DNA of 64,000 nucleotides. It comes from Taudactylus pleione (lineage: Eukaryota; Chordata; Amphibia; Anura; Myobatrachidae). Both the position numbers and the translations under genes were made by a program. The notes beneath the pieces were generated by a model. That model searched no databases. It saw only the letters and a program-made list of their open reading frames with translations, and was not told where the DNA came from. How positions within the stretch are numbered: the first letter of the stretch is position 1; every line of letters begins with the position of its first letter. The DNA lies in assembly GCA_031769625.1 (NCBI GenBank), contig JAUIMM010000699.1:558001-622000 (forward strand), in the 5' to 3' direction. This document shows positions 10,538 to 21,109 of the stretch, in pieces.

Positions 10538-12010
10538 TCAGGGAACTATGGTCCAAGGCTGGCATACCCTGAGCCATGACCGTATTATCAACAACTCTCT
10601 CAGCCTGGCCACCTCCAGTCTTTGAGGACAGTTCTTTTGCACAATGTTTCCCATCAACTTGGGCTCCACAAAGATGGCCGCCAGTACCAGCCGCAGACAG
10701 TTCCTGAACAGATTTTTCCCAGTGTCAAGGGCTACATAAAGATGGCCGTCGCCCGATGACGTCGCCACCTTCTCTCCGGCCACAGCTTCTTTCGCCTCCA
10801 AAGTGACAGCGCCGGAGCATGTCACCCCAGGCATACAGGAAGGAGCAGCCACCACATCACTACCACCGGTCCGCACCGGTACATGGATTGCAGCCTTCGG
10901 ATCAGGAGCTTGAGCCGCCAGACCACACAGAGCAGCGGCCGTCCCCCCGGCAACAGCGTCCACCGCTGCCATGGGAACCGCCACGCCCCCCGCATCAACA
11001 GAGCCCAGCCCCATCCCCGGGAGAGACGCCTCCCCCTGCCCACACTCCGTAACCAATTCGGCCATCTTAACTACTCCTCCGACAACCACACCACCGGGCG
11101 CAATCCCAGGAGTACTTTGCCCACACACCGAAGCCTGCACCGCCATTGTAGAAGCTCCTCCGGCCGCCTCACCGCCGGGCGCCATCTTTGGAGCTCCGAC
11201 CAGCGAATCCGCTGCCTCCACCGACCACATAGACCCTTCACTGGCATCCATGATGCACAGACCGGGCGCCGCCATCTTGGACCCTTCCGACCCACCAGCA
11301 GCCTCCGTCTCTCCTCCACCGCCAGCCACCGCTGATCTCCCGCCACCTGCTGCCTGCACATCACCGGGACCCAGCACCTCTACAGCTGCACCTTCAGGAG
11401 CCTCCACAGCCACGCCAGGTAAGGGAGTTTTACCTTCACTGCATAACACAGCAATTCTCCCCCTCAGCCTCTCCACCTTAGCCTCCAGCTGCAGGATTTC
11501 ATCCCTTAACACAGCTTTATCCCAACCACGGCTATTGTTTCGTCTTCTGCGCTTGGCAGAGATCCAAGCTTGGGTCCGCCGAACTTCCTGCTTTAGGTCA
11601 TCCACACCCAGGCCAAGGAACTCGTCAACAACATCACCACCATCATCTTCACTGGACTCAGAGGAAAACTCTGACTCAAAGCTGGACAGCCCCGCATCCT
11701 GGTCCTGGCCATCAGGGCAGGGAGCCTCCTCTTCACCTTCTGGACCGGTAAGCAGTACTGCGCTCCCCTGGGTTACTTCACCCAGAGAACCGGCATCCAC
11801 AGGTTTGGGGACTCCCTCCAACACAGCCGGGCCCTGCACCACCGGGCTTGCCTGACTTGGCCCCCGGTCACCGCTGGCCTCACTGGGGGAGAGCTGGGTT
11901 AAGACCACCACAGCCCTCCTCAGACCAGGCTCGCTAGGCCCGCCACCAGGCCCTCCTCCAGGACCAGAAGCCTGGGGATCGCAATCATCCTCCTCCCCAG
12001 GAGGGTCCAT
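10538..12010 (-). CDS. 490-codon GC-rich open frame at the LINE 5' end, unknown function
   Basis: It opens at a true ATG (12008-12010, MDPPGEEDD). The N-terminal 150 residues or so are acidic and Gly/Pro/Ser-rich. A charged stretch follows (DDLKQEVRRTQAWISAKRRR, then EILQLEAKVERLRGRI) whose spacing could form a coiled coil, as many LINE ORF1 proteins have. The middle is Ala/Gly-rich and repetitive (APKMAPGGEAAGG, PGIAPGGVVVGG, PGMGLGSVDAGG). The frame stops at 10538-10540, 12 nt before the ORF1 frame opens at 10526 and in a different frame. It may be the N-terminal part of ORF1 cut off by a frameshift, a separate upstream ORF, or a promoter region that is open only because GC-rich DNA has few stops. 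Repeat spacings that are multiples of three favour coding. I do not recognise the protein. Confidence 0.5.
   Translation of the reverse strand: MDPPGEEDDCDPQASGPGGGPGGGPSEPGLRRAVVVLTQLSPSEASGDRGPSQASPVVQGPAVLEGVPKPVDAGSLGEVTQGSAVLLTGPEGEEEAPCPDGQDQDAGLSSFESEFSSESSEDDGGDVVDEFLGLGVDDLKQEVRRTQAWISAKRRRRNNSRGWDKAVLRDEILQLEAKVERLRGRIAVLCSEGKTPLPGVAVEAPEGAAVEVLGPGDVQAAGGGRSAVAGGGGETEAAGGSEGSKMAAPGLCIMDASEGSMWSVEAADSLVGAPKMAPGGEAAGGASTMAVQASVCGQSTPGIAPGGVVVGGVVKMAELVTECGQGEASLPGMGLGSVDAGGVAVPMAAVDAVAGGTAAALCGLAAQAPDPKAAIHVPVRTGGSDVVAAPSCMPGVTCSGAVTLEAKEAVAGEKVATSSGDGHLYVALDTGKNLFRNCLRLVLAAIFVEPKLMGNIVQKNCPQRLEVARLRELLIIRSWLRVCQPWTIVP
10671..10682 (+). promoter_or_regulatory. YY1-like site AAGATGGCCGCC
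   Basis: This matches the core AAGATGGC of the YY1 motif on the plus strand, antisense to the LINE. It is one of five such cores in this 5' region. Binding is inferred only from the motif. Confidence 0.4.
10739..10750 (+). promoter_or_regulatory. YY1-like site AAGATGGCCGTC
   Basis: A second plus-strand AAGATGGC core, 68 bp from the site at 10671 and in the same orientation. Its short context (ACAWARAGATGGCCGYC) resembles that of the first site, suggesting a small local repeat. Confidence 0.4.
11060..11070 (-). promoter_or_regulatory. YY1-like site TTAAGATGGCC
   Basis: AAGATGGC on the LINE sense strand, inside the 81-93 bp tandem repeats. Confidence 0.4.
11179..11190 (-). promoter_or_regulatory. 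YY1-like site CAAAGATGGCGC
   Basis: AAGATGGC on the LINE sense strand, at the CCGGGCGCCAT landmark of one tandem repeat unit. Confidence 0.42.
11268..11280 (-). promoter_or_regulatory. YY1-like site CCAAGATGGCGGC
   Basis: This is the best match of the five to the YY1 consensus, on the LINE sense strand and at the same landmark of the next repeat unit. Mammalian L1 5' UTRs use a similar site to set transcription initiation; that role is only an analogy here, since this site lies about 0.8 kb inside the element. Confidence 0.45.
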
Positions 12011-12094
12011 CCACTGCTGGGGAAAATACTCAGGAGAGACTGCTGGCTCAAAGCAACCAAAGGCCTGGGAGCTCTAAGACACACAACCTCTCGC
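12011..12094 (-). other. LINE 5' leader
   Basis: These 84 bp lie between the satellite junction and the first ATG. On the sense strand the element begins GCGAGAGGTTGTGTGTC. I see no TATA box, as expected for LINEs with internal promoters. Whether this is the true 5' end or a 5' truncation cannot be told from one copy. Confidence 0.6.
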
Positions 12095-12101
12095 CTTGGT
12101 C
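12095..12101. repeat. Target-site duplication, copy at the LINE 5' end
   Basis: CTTGGTC restarts the satellite in the phase where it stopped at 4667. A few bases on, this flank reads CTTCAATCACATT where other monomers read CTTCAACACATT, an extra T at about 12107. That extra T makes the flank resemble the AATC at 4668-4671 on the other side. Confidence 0.75.
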
Positions 12102-13039
12102 TTCAATCACATTTGGTGAAATTTTGAGCTGTCTGTGTTTGCTACAAGAGGAGATATCACAAACTATGCGCTTTTGTTGTTTCCATTGCTTTCAATACAT
12201 TTTGGCCTAAAACGAGCATTTGCTGTTTTCTCTTAAATGCAACATGGGAGAAAAACCATTTCACATCACATTTGTGGGTCTTTTCTTCAACACATTCGGG
12301 GAAATTTTGAGCTGTCTGTGTTTGCTACAAGAGGAGATATCACAAAGTATGCGCTTTTGTTGTTTCCATTGCTTTCAATGCATTTTGGCCTAAAACGAGC
12401 ATTTGCTGTTTTTTCTTAAATGCAACATGGGAGAAAAACCATTTCACATCACATTTGTGGGTCTTGTTCTTCAACACATTTGTTGAAATTTTGAGCTGTC
12501 TGTGTTTGCTACAAGAGGAGATATCACAAAGTATGTGCTTTTGTTGTTTCCATTGCTTTCAATGCATTTTGGCAAAAAACGACCATTTGCTGTTTTCTCT
12601 TAAATGCAACATAGGAGAAAAACCATTACACATCACATTTGTGGGTCTTGGTCTTCAACACATTCGGTGAAATTTTGAGCTGTCTGTGTTTGCTACAAGA
12701 GGAGATATCACAAACTATGCGCTTTTGTTGTTTTCATTGCTTTCAATACATTTTGGCCTAAAACGAGAATTTGCTGTTTTTTCTTAAATGCAACATGGGA
12801 GAAAAACCATTTCACATCACATTTGTGGGTCTTGGTCTTCAACACATTTGGTGAAATTTTGAGCTGTCTGTGTTTGCTACAAGAGGAGATATCACAAAGT
12901 ATGCGCTTTTGTTGTTTGCATTGCTTTCAATGCATTTTGCCCTAAAATGAGCATTTGCTGTTTTCTCTTAAACGCAACATGGGAGAAAAACCATTTCACA
13001 TCACATTTGTGGGTCTTGTTCTTCAACACATTTGGTGAA

Positions 13040-16000
13040 ATTTTGAGCTGTCTGTGTTTGCTACAAGAGGAGATATCACAAAGTATGCGCTTTTGTTGTT
13101 TCCATTGCTTTCAAAGCATTTTGGCCTAAAACGAGCATTTGCTGTTTTCTCTTAAATGCAACATGGGAGAAAAACTATTTCACATACCATTTGTGGGTCT
13201 TGGTCTTCAACACATTCGATGACATTTTGAGCTGTCTGTGTTTGCTACAAGAGGAGATATCACAAAGTATGAGCTTTTGTTGTTTCTTTTGCTTTCAATG
13301 CATTTTGGCCTAAAACGAGCATTTGCTGTTTTCTCTTAAACGCGACATGGGAGAAAAACCATTTCACATCACCTTTGTGGGTCTTGGTCTTCAACACATT
13401 TGGTGAAATTTTGTACTGTCTGTTTGCTACAAGAGGAGATATCACAAAGTATGCGCTTTTGTTGTTTCCATTGCTTTCAATGCATTTTGGCCTAAAAAGA
13501 GCATTTGTTGTTTTCTCTTAAATACAACTTGGTTGAAAAATCATTTCACATCACCTTTGTGGGTCTTGGTCTTCAACACATTCGGTGAAATTTTGAGCTG
13601 TCTGTGTTTGCTACAAGAGGAGTTATCACAAAGTATGCGCTTTTGTTGTTTCCATTGCTTTCAATGCATTTTGGCCTAAAACGAGCATTTGCTGTTTTTT
13701 CTTAAACGCAACATGGGAGAAAAACCATTTCACATCACATTTGTGGGTCTTGGTCTTCAACACATTTGGTGAAATTTTGAGCTGTCTGTTTTTGCTATTA
13801 GAGGAGATATCACAAAGTAAGCGCTTTTGTTGTTTCCATTGCTTTCAATGCATTTTGGTAAAAAACGAGCATTTGCTGTTTTTTCTTAAATGCAACATGG
13901 GAGAAAAACAATTTCACATCACATTTGTGGGTCTTGTTCTTCAACACATTTGTTGAAATTTTGAGCTGTCTGTGTTTGTTACAAGAGGAGATATCACAAA
14001 GTATGTGCTTTTGTTGTTTCCATTGCTTTCAATGCATTTTGGTAAAAAACGACCATTTGCTGCTTTCTCTTAAACGCAACATAGGAGAAAAACCATTTCA
14101 CATCATATTTGTGGGTCTTGGTCTTCAACACATTCGGTGAAATTTTGAGCTGTCTGTGTTTGCCACAAGAGGAGATATCACAAACTATGCGCTTTTGTTG
14201 TTTCCATTGCTTTCAATACATTTTGGCCTAAAACGAGCATTTGCTGTTTTTTCTTAAATGCAACATGGGAGAAAAACCATTTCACATCACATTTGTGGGT
14301 CTTGGTCTTCAACACATTCAGTGAAATTTTGAGCTGTCTGTGTTTGCTACAAGAGGAGATATCACAAAGTATGCGCTTTTGTTGTTTGCATTGCTTTCAA
14401 TGCATTTTGACCTAAAATGAGCATTTGCTGTTTTCTATTAAACGCAACATGGGAGAAAAAACATTTCACATCACATTTGTGGGTCTTGGTCTTCAACACA
14501 TTTGGTGAAATTTTGAGCTGTCTGTGTTTGCTACAAGAGGAGATATCACAAAGTATGCACTTTTGTTGTTTCCATTGCTTTCAATGCATTTTGGCCTAAA
14601 ATGACCATTTGCTGTTATCTCTTAAATGCAACATGGGAGAAAAACTATTTCACATCACATTTGTGGGTCTTGATCTTCAACACATTCGGTGAAATTTTGA
14701 GCTGTCTGTGTTTGCTACAAGAGGAGATATCACAAATTATGCTCTTTTGTTGTTTCAATTGCTTTCAATGCATTTTGGCCTAAAACGAGCATTTGCTGTT
14801 TTCTCTTAAACGCGACATGGGAGAAAAACCATTTCACATCACATTTGTGGGTCTTGGTCTTCAACACATTCGGTGAAATTTTGTGCTGTCTGTTTGCTAC
14901 AAGAGGAGATATCACAAAGTATGCGCTTTTGTTGTTTCCATTGCTTTCAATGCATTTTGGCCTAAAAAGAGCATTTGCTGTTTTCTCTTAAATACAACAT
15001 GGGAGAAAAACCATTTCACATCAAATTTGTGGGTCTTGTTCTTCAACACATTCGGTGAAATTTTGAGCTGTCTGTGTTTGCTACAAGAGGAGATATCACA
15101 AAGTATGCGCTTTTGTTGTTTCCATTGCTTTCAAAGCATTTTGGCCTAAAACGAGCATTTGCTGTTTTCTCTTAAATGCAACATGGGAGAAAAACCATTT
15201 CACATCACATTTGTGGGTCTTGGTCTTCAACACATTCGATGACATTTTGAGCTGTCTGTGTTTGCTACAAGAGGAGATATCACAAAGTATGAGCTTTTGT
15301 TGTTTCTTTTGCTTTCAATGCATTTTGGCCTAAAACGAGCATTTGCTGTTTTCTCTTAAACGCGACATGGGAGAAAAACCATTTCACATCACCTTTGTGG
15401 GTCTTGGTCTTCAACACATTTGGTGAAATTTTGTACTGTCTGTTTGCTACAAGAGGAGATATCACAAAGTATGCGCTTTTGTTGTTTCCATTGCTTTCAA
15501 TGCATTTTGGCCTAAAAAGAGCATTTGTTGTTTTCTCTTAAATACAACATGGTTGAAAAACCATTTCACATCACCTTTGTGGGTCTTGGTCTTCAACACA
15601 TTCGGTGAAATTTTGAGCTGTCTGTGTTTGCTACAAGAGGAGTTATCACAAAGTATGCGCTTTTGTTGTTTCCATTGCTTTCAATGCATTTTGGCCTAAA
15701 ACGAGCATTTGCTGTTTTTTCTTAAACGCAACATGGGAGAAAAACCATTTCACATCACATTTGTGGGTCTTGGTCTTCAACACATTTGGTGAAATTTTGA
15801 GCTGTCTGTTTTTGCTATTAGAGGAGATATCACAAAGTAAGCGCTTTTGTTGTTTCCATTGCTTTCAATGCATTTTGGCCTAAAACGAGCATTTGCTGTT
15901 TTTTCTTAAATGCAACATGGGAGAAAAACAATTTCACATCACATTTGTGGGTCTTGTTCTTCAACACATTTGTTGAAATTTTGAGCTGTCTGTGTTTGTT

Positions 16001-16640
16001 ACAAGAGGAGATATCACAAAGTATGTGCTTTTGTTGTTTCCATTGCTTTCAATGCATTTTGGTAAAAAATGACCATTTGCTGCTTTCTCTTAAACGCAAC
16101 ATAGGAGAAAAACCATTTCACATCATATTTGTGGGTCTTGGTCTTCAACACATTCGGTGAAATTTTGAGCTGTCTGTGTTTGCCACAAGAGGAGATATCA
16201 CAAACTATGCGCTTTTGTTGTTTCCATTGCTTTCAATACATTTTGGCCTAAAACGAGCATTTGCTGTTTTTTCTTAAATGCAACATGGGAGAAAAACCAT
16301 TTCACATCACATTTGTGGGTCTTGGTCTTCAACACATTCAGTGAAATTTTGAGCTGTCTGTGTTTGCTACAAGAGGAGATATCACAAAGTATGCGCTTTT
16401 GTTGTTTGCATTGCTTTCAATGCATTTTGCCCTAAAATGAGCATTTGCTGTTTTCTATTAAACGCAACATGGGAGAAAAACCATTTCACATCACATTTGT
16501 GGGTCTTGGTCTTCAACACATTTGGTGAAATTTTGAGCTGTCTGTGTTTGCTACAAGAGGAGATATCACAAAGTATGCGCTTTTGTTGTTTCCATTGCTT
16601 TCAATGCATTTTGGCCTAAAACGAGCATTTGCTGTTTTCT
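13040..16640 (+). repeat. 2020-bp tandem duplication of an 11-monomer satellite segment
   Basis: Marker variants at 13260, 13925 and 14417 reappear at 15280, 15945 and 16437, each exactly 2020 bp later. That equals 11 monomers of 184 bp less 4 bp, because each copy includes two 182-bp monomers. Shared rare variants include CGATGACATTTTG, TTTCTTTTGC, CATGGTTGAAAAA and GGAGTTATC. The exact edges are approximate. Confidence 0.88.
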
Positions 16641-16979
16641 CTTAAATACAACATGGGAGAAAAACCATTTCACATCACATTTGTGGGTCTTGTTCTTCAA
16701 CACATTCGGTGAAATTTTGAGCTGTCTGTGTTTGCTACAAGAGGAGATATCACAAAGTATGCGCTTTTGTTGTTTCCATTGCTTTCAATGCATTTTGGCC
16801 TAAAACGAGCATTTGCTGTTTTTTCTTAAACGCAACATGGGAGAAAAACCATTTCACATTACATTTGTGGGTCTTGGTCTTCAACACATTTGGTGAAATT
16901 TTGAGCTGTCTGTTTTTGCTATTAGAGGAGATATCACAAAGTAAGCGCTTTTGTTGTTTCCATTGCTTTCAATGCATTT

Positions 16980-18470
16980 TGGCCTAAAATGAGCATTTGC
17001 TGTTTTCTCTTAAATACAACATGGGAGAAAAACCATTTCACATCACATTTGTGGGTCTTGGTCTTCAACACATTCGGTGAAATTTTGAGCTGTCTGTGTT
17101 TGCTACAAGAGGAGATATCACAAAGTATGCGCTTTTGTTGTTTCCATTGCTTTCAATACATTTTGGCCTAAAACGAGCATTTGCTGTTTTCTCTTAAATA
17201 CAACATGGGAGAAAAACCATTTCACATAACATTTGTGGGTCTTGGTCTTCAACACATTCTGTGAAATTTTGAGCTGTCTGTGTTTGCTACAAGAGGAGAT
17301 ATCACAAAGTATGCACTTTTGTTGTTTCCATTGCTTTCAATGCATTTTGGCCTAAAATGACCATTTGCTGTTATCTCTTAAATGCAACATGGGAGAAAAA
17401 CTATTTCATGTCACATTTGTGGGTCTTGGTCTTCAACACATTCGGTGAAATTTTGAGCTGTCTGTGTTTGCTACAAGAGGAGATATCACAAATTATGCTC
17501 TTTTGTTGTTTCAATTGCTTTCAATGCATTTTGGCCTAAAACGAGCATTTGCTGTTTTCTCTTAAACGCGACATGGGAGAAAAACCATTTCACATCACAT
17601 TTGTGGGTCTTGGTCTTCAACACATTCGGTGAAATTTTGTGCTGTCTGTTTGCTACAAGAGGAGATATCACAAAGTAAGCGCTTTTGTTGTTTCCATTGC
17701 TTTCAATGCATTTTGGCCTAAAATGAGCATTTGCTGTTTTCTCTTAAATACAACATGGGAGAAAAACCATTTCACATCACATTTGTGGGTCTTGGTCTTC
17801 AACACATTCGGTGAAATTTTGAGCTGTCTGTGTTTGCTACAAGAGGAGATATCACAAAGTATGCGCTTTTGTTGTTTCCATTGCTTTCAATACATTTTGG
17901 CCTAAAACGAGCATTTGCTGTTTTCTCTTAAATACAACATGGGAGAAAAACCATTTCACATCACATTTGTGGGTCTTGGTCTTCAACACATTCTGTGAAA
18001 TTTTGAGCTGTCTGTGTTTGCTACAAGAGGAGATATCACAAAGTATGCACTTTTGTTGTTTCCATTGCTTTCAATGCATTTTGGCCTAAAATGACCATTT
18101 GCTGTTATCTCTTAAATGCAACATGGGAGAAAAACTATTTCATGTCACATTTGTGGGTCTTGGTCTTCAACACATTCGGTGAAATTTTGAGCTGTCTGTG
18201 TTTGCTACAAGAGGAGATATCACAAATTATGCTCTTTTGTTGTTTCAATTGCTTTCAATGCATTTTGGCCTAAAACGAGCATTTGCTGTTTTCTCTTAAA
18301 CGCGACATGGGAGAAAAACCATTTCACATCACATTTGTGGGTCTTGGTCTTCAACACATTCGGTGAAATTTTGTGCTGTCTGTTTGCTACAAGAGGAGAT
18401 ATCACAAAGTATGCGCTTTTGTTGTTTCCATTATTTTCAATGCATTTTGGCCTAAAAAGAGCATTTGCTG
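16980..18470 (+). repeat. 734-bp tandem duplication (4-mer)
   Basis: The variant with CATTTGCTGTTATCTC followed by CTATTTCATGTCAC occurs at 17357 and again at 18091, 734 bp apart. This is four monomers less the 2 bp missing from the 182-bp member. The monomers on either side match in order. It is a local duplication of the marker group that later opens each long higher-order repeat. Confidence 0.85.
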
Positions 18471-21109
18471 TTTTCTCTTAAATACAACATGGGAGAAAAA
18501 CCATTTCACATCAAATTTGTGGGTCTTGTTCTTCAACACATTCGGTGAAATTTTGAGCTGTCTGTGTTTGCTACAAGAGGAGATATCACAAAGTATGCGC
18601 TTTTGTTGTTTCCATTGCTTTCAATGCATTTTGGCCTAAAACGAGCATTTGCTGTTTTTTCTTAAACGCAACATGTGAGAAAAACGATTTCACATCACAT
18701 TTGTGGGTCTTGTTCTTCAACACATTCGGTGAAATTTTGAGCTGTCTGTTTTTGCTATTAGAGGAGATATCACAAAGTATGCGCTTTTGTTGTTTCCATT
18801 GCTTTCAATGCATTTTGGCCTAAAACGAGCATGTGCTGTTTTCTCTTAAATGCAACATGGGAGAAAAACTATTTCACATCACATTTGTGGGTCTTGGTCT
18901 TCAACACATTCGGTGAAATTTTGAGCTGTCTGTGTTTGCTACAAGAGGAGATATCACAAAGTATGTGCTTTTGTTGTTTCCATTGCTTTCAATGCATTTT
19001 GGCCTAAAACGAGCATTTGCTGTTTTTTCTTAAATGCAACATGGGAGAAAAACCATTTCACATCACATTTGTGGGTCTTGGTCTTCAACACATTCGGTGA
19101 AATTTTGAGCTGTCTGTGTTTGCTACAAGAGGAGATATCACAAAGTATGCGCTTTTGTTGTTTCCATTGCTTTCAATACATTTTGGCCTAAAACGAGCAT
19201 TTGCTGTTTTCTCTTAAATACAACATGGGAGAAAAACCATTTCACATAACATTTGTGGGTCTTGGTCTTCAACACATTCTGTGAAATTTTGAGCTGTCTG
19301 TGTTTGCTACAAGAGGAGATATCACAAAGTATGCACTTTTGTTGTTTCCATTGCTTTCAATGCATTTTGGCCTAAAATGACCATTTGCTGTTATCTCTTA
19401 AATGCAACATGGGAGAAAAACTATTTCACATCATATTTGTGGGTCTTGATCTTCAACACATTCGGTGAAATTTTGAGCTGTCTGTGTTTGCTACAAGAGG
19501 AGATATCACAAATTATGCTCTTTTGTTGTTTCAATTGCTTTCAATGCATTTTGGCCTAAAACGAGCATTTGCTGTTTTCTCTTAAACGCGACATGGGAGA
19601 AAAACCATTTCACATCACATTTGTGGGTCTTGGTCTTCAACACATTCGGTGAAATTTTGTGCTGTCTGTTTGCTACAAGAGGAGATATCACAAAGTATGC
19701 GCTTTTGTTGTTTCCATTATTTTCAATGCATTTTGGCCTAAAAAGAGCATTTGCTGTTTTCTCTTAAATACAACATGGGAGAAAAACCATTTCACATCAA
19801 ATTTGTGGGTCTTGTTCTTCAACACATTCGGTGAAATTTTGAGCTGTCTGTGTTTGCTACAAGAGGAGATATCACAAAGTATGCGCTTTTGTTGTTTCCA
19901 TTGCTTTCAATGCATTTTGACCTAAAACGAGCATTTGCTGTTTTTTCTTAAACGCAACATGGGAGAAAAACCATTTCACATCACATTTGTGGGTCTTGGT
20001 CTTCAGCACATTCGGTGAAATTTTGAGCTGTCTGTGTTTGCTACAAGAGGAGATATCACAAAGTATGCGCTTTTGTTGTTTGCATTGCTTTCAATGCATT
20101 TTGCCCTAAAATGAGCATTTGCTGTTTTCTATTAAACGCAACATGGGAGAAAAACCATTTCACATCACATTTGTGGGTCTTGGTCTTCAACACATTTGGT
20201 GAAATTTTGAGCTGTCTGTGTTTGCTACAAGAGGAGATATCACAAAGTATGCGCTTTTGTTGTTTCCATTGCTTTCAATGCATTTTGGCCTAAAACAAGC
20301 ATTTGCTGTTTTCTCCTAAATGCAACATGGGAGAAAAACCATTTCACATCACATTTGTGGGTCTTGTTCTTCAACACATTTGGTGAAATTTTAAGCTGTC
20401 TGTGTTTGCTACAAGAGGAGATATCACAAAGTATGCGCTTTTGTTGTTTCCATTGCTTTCAATGCATTTTGACCTAAAACGAGCATTTGCTGTTTTTTCT
20501 TAAACGCAACTTGGGAGAAAAACCATTTCACATCACATTTGTGGGTCTTGTTCTTCAACCCATTCTGTGAAATTTTGAGCTGTCTGTGTTTGCTACAAGA
20601 TTAGATATCACAAAGTATGCGCTTTTGTTGTTTCCATTGCTTTCAATGCATTTTGACCTAAAACGAGCATTTGCTGTTTTTTCTTAAATGCAACATGAGA
20701 GAAAAACCATTTCACATCACATTTGTGGGTCTAGGTCTTCAACACATTCAGTGAAATTTTGAGCTGTCTGTGTTTGCTACAAGAGGAGATATCACAAAGT
20801 ATGCGCTTTTGTTGTTTCCATTGCTTTCAATGCATTTTGGCCTAAAACGAGCATTTGCTGTTTTTTCTTAAACGCAACATGGGAGAAAAACCATTTCACA
20901 TTACATTTGTGGGTCTTGGTCTTCAACACATTTGGTGAAATTTTGAGATGTCTGTTTTTGCTATTAGAGGAGATATCACAAACTATGCGCTTTTGTTGTT
21001 TCCATTGCTTTCAATACATTTTGGCCTAAAACGAGAATTTGCTGTTTTTTCTTAAATGCAACATGGGAGAAAAACCATTTCACATCACATTTGTGGGTCT
21101 TGGTCTTCA

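Larger units (their letters stand above)
10968..11290 (-). repeat. Degenerate 81-93 bp tandem repeats in the LINE 5' region
   Basis: On the plus strand one GCCAT-type landmark falls at 10968, 11061 and 11142 (steps 93, 81). A second landmark, CCGGG followed by GCCAT or a variant, falls at 11010, 11100, 11181 and 11271 (steps 90, 81, 90). Stretches from 11039 and 11120 align over about 80 bp, sharing CCCACAC, GCCAT, CTCCTCCG and CACCRCCGGGCGC. The steps are all multiples of three. At the protein level the same units show as APGG..AGG..MA repeats. Confidence 0.7.
4668..12094 (-). mobile_element. LINE (non-LTR retrotransposon), probable Tx1-type, near full length, inactive
   Basis: This 7.43-kb insertion splits a satellite monomer. 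Read on the minus strand it has a GC-rich 5' region, ORF1 with three zinc knuckles, ORF2 with endonuclease and reverse transcriptase, and a 3' UTR ending at AATAAA. The satellite stops at GTCTTGGTC (4667) and resumes with CTTGGTCTTC (12095), so at least 7 bp of target is duplicated and none is lost. There are no long terminal repeats. Conventional vertebrate L1 ORF1 lacks CCHC knuckles, while Tx1-branch elements of frogs and fish carry them; together with the style of the EN and RT this makes Tx1 the best guess, but no alignment was run. It is not functional: ORF2 has a frameshift, three stops and a damaged endonuclease motif. Its unique, GC-richer sequence contrasts sharply with the array. 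Confidence 0.93.

Noticed and set aside
10819..11855. Plus-strand open frames of 77-294 codons opposite the LINE 5' region
   Set aside because: They are the low-stop complement of GC-rich repeats, with no recognisable domain, and antisense to the element.
4668..12094. Endogenous retrovirus or LTR element
   Set aside because: There are no terminal repeats, protease or integrase. The AP-type endonuclease lies upstream of the RT, which is diagnostic of a LINE.
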